Shown here in pieces: positions 56,750 to 64,000 of a stretch of 64,000 nucleotides of DNA (the first letter of the stretch is position 1; each line of letters begins with the position of its first letter). The position numbers and the translations under genes are program-made. The DNA comes from Roridomyces roridus (lineage: Eukaryota > Basidiomycota > Agaricomycetes > Agaricales > Mycenaceae): contig JARKIF010000005.1 in the NCBI GenBank assembly GCA_029378245.1, positions 1,984,001 through 2,048,000 of the forward strand, written 5' to 3'. The notes beneath the pieces were generated by a model, which saw only the letters and a list, made by a program, of their open reading frames with translations, searched no databases and was not told the origin of the DNA.

Positions 56750-57586
56750 GACTAGACACGAGTAATTGGTTTAGAGTTTCTGGATGGGGAGAGCGGTGTT
56801 TTTGGCCAGGAAGTCGAACTGGACAGATAGAACTCCAGGTGCAAAAGAGTTGCTTGGGTTGGGGGGTGGGGGAGGGTGCAAGGAGGTCCCTGGGATGAGA
56901 GGAAGATAGAGGAGGCTGGGCGACCCGAGATAGTGGAACGCTGCAATGTGTGTCACCAATCCAATCACAATCGGGACGCCGTCCGCGCCAGGACCAGAAA
57001 TACGGATTAGAGCAGGAGACGGAGTGCGCAGAGAATGCAAGAGGCCAGAGAGCTTTCTTGAGGGTGGAAAGGCGTGTGTTGACTGATGTTGCCGCGTCGC
57101 GCTTATAACATCTCGACCATGACCACGTCGGGCTCAAAATTCTGGCACACCGACGGACTGGACCACACACGGATTCGACTCTACCAGACGAGTGGGTCCA
57201 CCGGCCCCCGGCTTTCGCTGCTTTCTCTGGACTTGCTCCCACGACTCGTTCCTTCTCAAAAGCTAACTCCAGGACCAGCGAACAGGTACCAGACGCGCAT
57301 CACGCCTTTTCCAATGGATTCGACGCGTCCAAAGACCTGAAATCGCCGCCGGTCCACACGTGCTGCCCCACGTAGGAATTTAGGCAATTCCGGGCCAGAC
57401 AAGACTACAACCGAGTTGAACTGCCTTTTGTTCCCTTGTTTTATTACTGTTGTAATAGTTCCGTGTCTCCGCTCCCGTAGAAACTGTGAATGCATACGAC
57501 TTGCATGTAGAAATTTAGGACGCGTCTCGAGTCGCGTGGAGACTGATTGCCGCATTGATTGCACCTGACAGCACTCTCTCTTGGCC
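56750..57586. other. Divergent promoter region, velvet / ArfGAP
   Basis: About 840 bp between the two start codons. A minus-strand open frame continues upstream of the velvet ATG without recognisable content. I see no RNA gene or repeat. Confidence 0.5.
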
Positions 57587-59008
57587 ATGGATCAAGCAGT
57601 CGCCAAAGTCACACTGCAAAAGCTGGTAAAAGAGGACAACCGCCTCTGCTGTGACTGTGGCAACCCGAACCCACAATGGGCTTCCCTCGGGTGCGCGACA
57701 AAATCTTCTCTCGTGTCATCATCTGTTCTTATTCATTCCACAGCTTTGCCGTCTTTCTCTGCCTCCAATGCGCGGGAACTCATAGAGGTTTTGGCGTGCA
57801 TATCAGGTATGTATCGCGCCCAACAAGCAGCGAATGGCTCGTAATATTCTCCAGCTTCGTGCGGTCGATATCAATGGACACCTGGCAGCCGGACCAGCTC
57901 AAACGGATGCAGGTGCGGTCGTATCCGTTCACGGATGTGGAAATTCATGATGGCAGATTGGCGGCAACACTGCGTTCAAGGAATTCATGAAGAACTATTC
58001 GCCTGCCGAGCAGGGTGGGTACAAGGAAGGCAACTCTCCGTACGAGATCTACCACTGCTGGGCTGCATCGCAATATCGGGAAAAGGCACACTTTAATTCC
58101 CATCCGTCCATCTCTCAATTAATCCTGTCTCGCAGCTTGACGCAGAGATCGCTGGTAAACCATGGACTCAATCCGCACCACCTCCGCCATCCTTGAGCAA
58201 CAGTACCGATTCGGCCGGTCTTCGCAAATCGCGGGCATCTGGACGCTCTGCTACAGGCTCATCCCTCCGTGCTGACTCGGCCTCCCCAGCGTCGTTTGGC
58301 AACAGCTCGCCGCGGGGCACACCTGATCTTGGCTCTGACCAAAAGACTGCCAACGAGTCGTTCTTTGCAGGTCTCGGCCAGACCAACGCGATGCGCTCGG
58401 CAGATCTCCCACCGTCGCAGGGCGGGCGATACCAGGGCTTTGGCAGTACACCAACCCCGCCGCCAGGCAGCCAGCACCCATCCTACGGCATGTCTTCCGC
58501 TGCTGCACCGTCGTTCTCGGACATCCAGGAGAACCCTGTCGCGGCGCTGAGCAAGGGATGGTCGCTCTTCTCGGCTGCCGTGGTTGGAGCATCGCGTGCC
58601 GTGTCGGAGAACGTGATCCAGCCTGGGATGGAGCGTGTCCGGGACCCAGCGTTGCAAGCCAGCGTGATGGGCTACATGACCGAGGCCCAGAAGCGTGCAG
58701 CGGCGGCTGGTGGTGTGGCCAACCAGTGGTCCAAGAACCAGCTGGGTGTCGATGTTGCCGAGACCGTGGGCGGTGTTGTGGGTGGCGTGCGGGATCGCTT
58801 CGGGCCTTCACCGGCGCAGAATGGGTATGGGGCGATTGGGATGGGTCCGGACGGGGAGGAGACGTCTGGGTTGTATCATGAGGATGACGAGGATTTGTTC
58901 ACCGAGTATAGAGGGTACGATCAGCCGCCACCTTCAAAGCCCAGCCAGCCTGCTGCCGCGAGCAAGAAGAACGACTGGGACGACGATTCGGAGTGGAAGG
59001 ATTTTTAG
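57587..59008 (+). CDS. ADP-ribosylation factor GTPase-activating protein (Gcs1-like ArfGAP)
   Basis: Stimulates GTP hydrolysis on Arf in COPI/Golgi traffic. The start MDQAVAKVTLQKLVKEDNRL leads to the zinc finger CCDCGNPNPQWASL, intron, FAVFLCLQCAGTHRGFGVHI: a CxxC-x16-CxxC finger with the arginine finger in THRGFG. Next SFVRSISMDTWQPDQLKRMQ, then NTAFKEFMKNYSPAEQGGYK and YEIYHCWAASQYREK complete the ArfGAP fold. An exon from about 58138 encodes LDAEIAGKPWTQSAPPPPS and a long disordered tail with FSDIQENPVAALSKGWSLFS (an ALPS-like amphipathic, membrane-curvature-sensing segment) and QKRAAAAGGVANQWSKNQLG, ending in the Trp-acidic NDWDDDSEWKDF typical of coat-binding C-termini. Stop at 59008. 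Confidence 0.93.
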
Positions 59009-59192
59009 GATCCATGACTTTTTTATTATTTATACGGATGGTAACTAATAGACTGTTTGAGCAAAAAGCCATACGGGGCGAGGCTGTCGTGAGGCCGTTG
59101 ACCACGAACTCGAGTATCCCCAGCTGGCAGCGACGGGCTCCGCCCTCCTTGCCAGGGAAGTATGCGGTGACACTGGCCGCTACGGTCGATTA

Positions 59193-59281
59193 TCGCTTCC
59201 TCAGGGAATCGAACCCTGGTCCCCCATGAACTAGGAAGACGGCTGATTGAAGGCACGTTTACAATTCAGCCAAGGAAGCGA
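59193..59281 (-). tRNA. tRNA-like element (tRNA gene or tRNA pseudogene), identity unresolved
   Basis: On the minus strand the 89-nt segment starts TCGCTTCC and ends GGAAGCGA (8-bp acceptor-like stem). It carries an A-box-like TTGGCTGAATTG just after the 5' stem and a perfect T-arm CAGGGTTCGATTCCCTG with B box just before the 3' stem. The middle does not fold into a standard D plus anticodon arm; instead GGCTGAATTG can pair with CAATCAGCC and GTCTTCC with GGGGGAC. So it may be a degenerate tRNA, an intron-containing tRNA I cannot parse, or a tRNA-derived element. Anticodon not assignable. Confidence 0.45.
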
Positions 59282-59490
59282 TGTGAATGTACCTAGAGAA
59301 CTTGGGTATATGCAGTAGCTCGAGCACTCAACGCGAGGTTGAGGATCAGAAGAACGCGTTGTTTGACGTCAGATGACCGCTTCCGTATTCGGAGCTTCAG
59401 CCTTCCCGCCACTTCCCCGCATTCACTACCATTCGCCACATCGCCTCGTCTCTGACCACCTTTTGACTGGAATTGCGCGGTGGATTCAAC

Positions 59491-61828
59491 ATGCTTCGCC
59501 TGACACGTCGGACGCTCTCTTCTTCAGTCTCGCGACGCGCACCCCGGAGGCAATACCATGCCACTGTTCTCCCCTCTCTTGTTTCTACGGCCTCCCCAGA
59601 ATTCGCAGAAAAGGCAGCGGCAATGGACGTTCTCGTCGCGGATCTAGAAGCAAGGACGGCTGAAGCTAGACTGGGCGGTGGGGCAAAGACTGCTGAACGG
59701 TTCCGGAGCAAGGGCAAGAAACTGCCTCGCGAACGGTGCGTGTCTATTCTTTCTTCCTTTTGGTTCCATTCTGACACATTGAAGCCTTTCACTTCTGCTG
59801 GACCCACACACCCCGTTTCTGGAGCTTTCACCATTGGCGGCGCATGACGTCTATCCAGGTCAAGCCATCCCTGGGGCAGGCCTCATCACTGGTATTGGGC
59901 GCATAAGCGGACGCGAGTGTATGATTATTGTGAACGACCCCACCGTCAAGGGCGGCTCGTATTACCCACTCACGGTACGCGTCATGTCACATCTTCTGTG
60001 GATTCCAAATTTAATTCGCGACGTGCAGGTCAAGAAGCAGCTGCGAGCACAGGAGATTGCACGGGAACATCGACTACCGTGTGTCTATATCGGTAGGAAA
60101 CAGTTCTTCCACAGCAGATAAGATGGATAACTTCTGACATGGTTCTCGCAGTTGAATCCGGGGGTGCCGCATTACCGTACCAGGCGAACGTGTTTCCCGA
60201 CAAAGAACATTTCGGTAGAATTTTCTACAACATGGTAAGTCGTTTTTCGTTCTTGGCGCACGACTTTCTCTCAGGCGCGCCAGGCACAAATGTCGGCTCT
60301 CGGAATCCCGCAAATTGCGTCTATCCATGGAATCTCGGTTGCCGGTAGGCACTTTCCAACCGAACGGATTCATTCATTCACTCATCGTGGTTTAGGTGGT
60401 GCATATGTCCCGGCGATGGCGGACGAGAATATCATTGTTCGCAATCAAGGGCGAATCTTCCTTGCCGGTCCACCACTGGTCAAGGCCGCTACCGGAGAGG
60501 AGGTCGATGAAGAGACCCTTGGCGGCGGCATGATGCATTCCAGCGAAAGTGGAGTTACGGATCACCTTGCTAATGATGATGAGCATGCGGTGAGATTTCT
60601 TTGGTTTCTTCTCATGCTTTGAACTGACTGAAATTCCTAGCTTGCGATCACTCGAGAGGTTATTGGCGACCTGGGACAGTCCGCGGGTGTGACGGGACTA
60701 GTGCGTCCTTGCTATCCAGGATTTCCGCCCAATTGACCTGTTCTTAGCCACAGGCAACGCCAGAGGCCCCGCTGTATCCCGCCTCCGAGCTGCATGGTAT
60801 TGTTGGGACGGATGTGAGGCAGGCGTTCGACATGCGCGACGTCATCGCGCGCATCGTTGACGGTAGTCGTTTCCGCGAATTCAAGAAGGAGTATGGGCCG
60901 ACTATGCTCACCGTGGGTCTGAATCCTTTGTCTTCTTTTACACCTGGATTCACAGCGTATAGGGATTTGCGCACATCCATGGCTACGAAGTTGGTATTTG
61001 CGCGAACAACGGGATTCTGTTCTCTCCTTCGGCGCTCAAGGCGACACATTTTATCGAGTTGTGCTCACAACGCAAGATTCCGCTGCTGTTCTTGGTGAAT
61101 GTAACGGGTAGGTGCATCTGCTGACATTTGAAATTGGTCTGATCTTCGTAGGGTACATGGTCGGGTCCAAGGCGGAACGCGGTGGAATCGCCAAAGATGG
61201 TCGGTCTTCCCTCTCAACGAATGACCAGCGATCTTATCCGATACAGGCGCCAAGATGGTGCGGGCTGTCGCGTGCGCGGACGTCCCGAAACTCACGGTTA
61301 TCGTCGGTGGCTCCTTCGGTGCGGGTAATTACGGTATGGCTGGTCGCGCGGTATGTCTGCTCCAATATTTTTTTTTCTGTGAAATTTCTAAATGCTACTT
61401 GCAGTACTCGCCCCGGTTCTTGTGGATGTGGCCGGTATGACTTGCTCTCGCTGTACCTAACGGTTTGGTGACCTCACCGCAGAATGCGAAAATATCGGTC
61501 ATGGGAGGGGCGCAGCTCTCGCAGGTCATGAAGTCTGTTTCCAAGTACGCATTATCTTCCTTTTCTCACTGCACAAATCTCTCATTTCATTTCGCCTCCT
61601 AGGGACCCCGCACAGCACGCATCGCTGCAAGGTGAAATTGAGAGCCAGTCCACCGCGCTCTATTCGACGGCCCGACTTTGGGATGACGGGATTATTCGGC
61701 CGACGGATACGAGGGATGTGGTGGGTCTTGCGTTGGGACTTGCTGCGAGGAGGTCTGCGGGGCAAAGTGGGCAAGCGTCGACGACGTGGGATGGAGAGGG
61801 CCGTGGGTTTGGAGTGTTCAGGATGTGA
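59491..61828 (+). CDS. Methylcrotonoyl-CoA carboxylase beta subunit, complete
   Basis: Carboxyltransferase subunit of mitochondrial MCC in leucine degradation; the biotin-bearing alpha subunit is not in the window. The leader [20 protein letters not shown] is followed by [20 protein letters not shown], an intron, [100 protein letters not shown] and [20 protein letters not shown]. The second half has YGPTMLT joined through donor GTGGGT to [17 protein letters not shown], then [78 protein letters not shown] and [20 protein letters not shown], ending GVFRM at 61828. More than ten introns, all frame-consistent. Its 3' half is duplicated, inverted, at 31.0-32.6 kb. Confidence 0.92.
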
Positions 61829-61977
61829 GAATTGTAGAATATTGTAAGTACGTGTATTTGTTTGTCTCTGTTGACGCGAATAGGGGTTAACCCAGCTCTT
61901 TGTTGTCCTTGAACTCTCTTTGACGCGCCGCGACCGTTTCCACCTTTTCGAAGAAGACCGTGCAACGACCAAGAATA

Positions 61978-62360
61978 TGAACCCTGTTCCCCCCGTGGCT
62001 CCAGGTGCCGCCCCAGGTCTCGCTGTTTTTACATCTGTGCGGACATTCGACTCATTCCTTAACTATTTCAGTTGTAGCTCCTCCAGCACCGTTCTTCGCA
62101 TACTATGACCCAATTATAACGGCCCTCGCGGATTTGCGAACCGTAATTCGTTTGTTCATTGTGAGTTGACTGGTGGCACAGTATTTACTCTTTCGCAGTC
62201 GGTGGAACAACTCAGGGATGAAGTAAACGAGATCCACAGGGAAGCTCGAATTGTGAGTGACTTACAAGCGTCGTGTCGGTGCATAGTACTGACTCGGTCC
62301 GTTACGCAGACCGGCAACAGGTGCAGAGGCGCGGGCAAGGTGATCCCGTTCTCCTCTTGA
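61978..62360 (+). CDS. Possible small multi-exon gene, unrecognised
   Basis: After MCC-beta, MNPVPPVAPGAAPGLAVFTS with VRTFDSFLNYF begins at 61978; plausible acceptors lead to VAPPAPFFAYYDPIITALAD with LRTVIRLFI (about 62082-62160) and SVEQLRDEVNEIHREARI (about 62203-62252), then TGNRCRGAGKVIPFSS with a stop at 62360. The pieces are protein-like, but no family is recognised and no equivalent exists between MCC-beta and the kinase at the 28-32 kb locus. Low certainty. Confidence 0.35.
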
Positions 62361-62605
62361 CCCGTACCCGTATTCGACGGGTTTATGGGAGGATTTTGGG
62401 GCACGCGTGCCTCAAATGCACTCCATGACACTTTTTGAAGACGTGAACAAGGTTCTACGCCCTCAAGACGGCACTACATGACCTCTGCAGCGCGTCCCGA
62501 CGTGAAATGGGTTGTTTGATCATGACCCGCACGGGTTACGGGTCGTTCAACATCGACCCGAGCCCGTACCCGCGACCCGGACCGGGTCGCCAAACCCGTG
62601 GTGAA
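62358..62605. repeat. Degenerate ACCCG-rich repeat
   Basis: A stretch with many ACCCGT / GACCCG / CGGGT words in both orientations (e.g. GACCCGCACGGGTTACGGGT near 62524). Such palindromic hexamer-type repeats mark mobile-element edges or low-complexity insertions in fungi. It sits exactly between MCC-beta and the truncated kinase copy. Confidence 0.55.
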
Positions 62606-62610
62606 CACTA

Positions 62611-63590
62611 ACTGGAACAGGATTTCGCGCAGCTGAATCTCCGATGCAGTCGACCCGCCTTCCTCTTGACCGTTCAAGGTCCGACACTGACGATCCATGG
62701 CGCCGCGTTCCCTGGGGACTGGATAACCCAAGAGTTTGCGAGCATCAACCTGCAGCACGACCGCCTCCTCGACACAAAGTCGGTTCTCCGCACGGCCCAT
62801 GTACTCAAAACCCTCAAAGAGTCCATCCACCTACTTGGGGACGAATATGAGAATTGGGCCAAGGTTCCTGTAATCCATCCGGAGGACATGGATTCCAGGG
62901 CTCCCAAGGGTGCCAAATATTACCCGCAATCCTTGGTCTTCAAGGACGCTGACGATGAGCCACACAAGCTCGTGTTCAGGGGACCTCTGTTGAAGAACAG
63001 CACTCCTGCTCAAGCCTCGATTTTCAGGGCTTCGTGCGGCGACCAAGCTGTTATTGTCAAGTTTGCGGAAACTTATGGGGAGGATGTGCACCGGCTATTG
63101 GCGCGCGCGGATTTGGCACCGAAGCTGTTGTATTGCGGCCATCCCTTCGCCGACCTAGACATTGGTGTGAAGATGGTCGTGATGGAAGAGCTCCGATTTC
63201 AATTTCCGACCCGTCGACGTCCCGACCGTTCCTCAATGCGACTAACTCGACGCCGTGCTACGTATTCTCCGAGAGAACGGGTGCGTTCATGGTGACTTGC
63301 GACCTGAGAATATCCTGGTGCACGAGAATGGAAGTGTCCGCGTTGTGGACTTTGACTGGGCTGGCAAGGTCGGCGAGGTTCATTACCCGTACAACCTGTA
63401 CCGGGATACCGGATTCCCTGCCATGGAGTCAAGTTTCGGGATGAAGGAGATCGCGATGGAAGACTGATGTCCGTATCATGCAGCAAATCTTGAGTAAATC
63501 TTCGGATCGGAGTAAACGTTCACTGGAGTCGGGGCAACGACGGGGAGCACTTGGCAAAGCGGGCCCGTAATGAATAGTTAGTATGGTATT
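62611..63590 (+). pseudogene. Kinase-like gene, truncated and frameshifted copy
   Basis: Inverted copy of the 3' part of the gene at 28693-30953. Similarity starts abruptly at TGGAACAGGATTTCGCGCAG (62611) and covers TVQGPTLTIHGAAFPGDWIT, DYENW-like sequence, PAQASIFRASCGDQAVIVKF and MVVMEEL. One extra base near 63202 shifts the frame after EEL; the kinase loop reopens in another frame as CVHGDLRPENILV and VRVVDFDWAGKVGEVHYPYN. A second insertion in ATGGAAGACTGATG near 63467 creates a stop. The N-terminal half and the duplicated exon are absent. The DFG-like motif is DFD here, DFA in the intact copy. Confidence 0.85.
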
Positions 63591-63639
63591 GTACATGTAA
63601 TTCAGCTCGATCTGACACTGCCTTGACCCAAAAGATTCT

Positions 63640-64000
63640 TGTGGATGAGTGAGTCGACGGCAAGGTAATAACGGATTTGGAAAGTACCTCAAACCCAATC
63701 ATTAGAGCCGCATTCTCCAGCGGCGTGCGCGTGATGTCTTGTTTTGTCAGAAATGTACTCAATCTCTCCTCGGGCCAGCGCGCCATCCCGCGTAAATGGT
63801 CCGCCTCGACGACGCCCGCGAGGTGGAAAGGTCTGGCGCAGTGAGGCATAGGCGGGTAGCATCCGGAGAGGAATACCTCAATGGGACCCTGCCACGTCTC
63901 GGGTGTTTGTTCCTGCGCTTCAGGCTCGGACTCGGGGTCAGGAGAAAGCGAGGGTTGAGATGAGACCGAAAAATCTGGTACAGGAGAGAACTTTGGCTGC
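63640..64000 (-). CDS. Unidentified gene, partial (5' part beyond the right edge)
   Basis: A minus-strand frame runs in from the window end: FSPVPDFSVSSQPSLSPDPE (Ser/Pro/Glu-rich), then GPIEVFLSGCYPPMPHCARP, FHLAGVVEADHLRGMARWPE, ERLSTFLTKQDITRTPLENA and ALMIGFE. An intron (GTACTT...ccacaag) may follow near 63690, giving a short end, or the frame continues to 63520, where it would overlap the kinase relic. No family recognised. The CDS limits are uncertain. Confidence 0.45.

Noticed and set aside
1..64000. CRISPR array, bacterial operon or phage features
   Set aside because: None seen: the DNA is eukaryotic with spliceosomal introns. The short repeats at 15.6-15.8 kb have only two units each and no spacer structure.

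Overview
The window is nuclear DNA of a filamentous basidiomycete, most likely an agaricomycete. Genes are dense and on both strands. They are cut by many very short introns (about 45-70 nt, GT...AG with CTRAY-like branch sites). The families fit this group: a DUF6534-type membrane protein, a velvet factor with a Pro/Ser insert, and a fungal kinase-like family with an HGDLRPxN loop. All exon structures were read by eye from frame continuity, splice signals and family motifs; internal exon borders are approximate.

Layout. 0-9 kb: a DUF6534 membrane protein running off the left edge, a conserved protein of unknown function, then a co-oriented pair made of an intracellular GH3 beta-glucosidase and an MFS sugar transporter, which looks like a beta-glucoside uptake and hydrolysis unit. 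9-15 kb: one large diaphanous-type formin. 15-25 kb: a gene-free stretch with short tandem repeats, an Rtc3-like SBDS-domain protein, GTP cyclohydrolase II (riboflavin), a single-pass membrane protein, a coiled-coil Pro/Gln-rich protein and a metallo aminopeptidase P.

25-37 kb is the unusual part. A thioesterase, a SET-domain lysine methyltransferase and a relic of an unknown small gene lie at 25.6-28.2 kb and again, in direct orientation, at 33.9-36.35 kb. Decay is reciprocal: the first copy has the intact thioesterase and a frameshifted SET gene, the second has a wrecked thioesterase and an intact-looking SET gene. Between them lie a kinase-like gene with an in-frame tandem exon duplication, a 5'-truncated methylcrotonoyl-CoA carboxylase beta (MCC-beta) copy and shredded pieces of an AFG1-like ATPase. 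The kinase/MCC-beta pair recurs inverted at 59.5-63.6 kb. There MCC-beta is complete and the kinase is a frameshifted 3' half, so each locus keeps the gene the other has broken.

37-59 kb is ordinary, conserved and rich in mitochondrial functions: a DEAD-box helicase with a presequence, a secreted CAP protein, prefoldin subunit 2, complex I subunits NDUFS8 and GRIM-19, an unknown Ser-rich protein, an INO80 subunit F-domain protein, a two-HMG-box protein, a GNAT acetyltransferase, a long PPR protein, a VelB-like velvet factor and an ArfGAP. A tRNA-like structure precedes MCC-beta at 59.2 kb. The window ends in an unidentified partial minus-strand gene.

I did not find a clearly new enzymatic or defence system. 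The most novel content is the reciprocal decay of two independent segmental duplications, the tandem exon in the kinase-like gene and the relics of an unrecognised small gene travelling with the SET gene.
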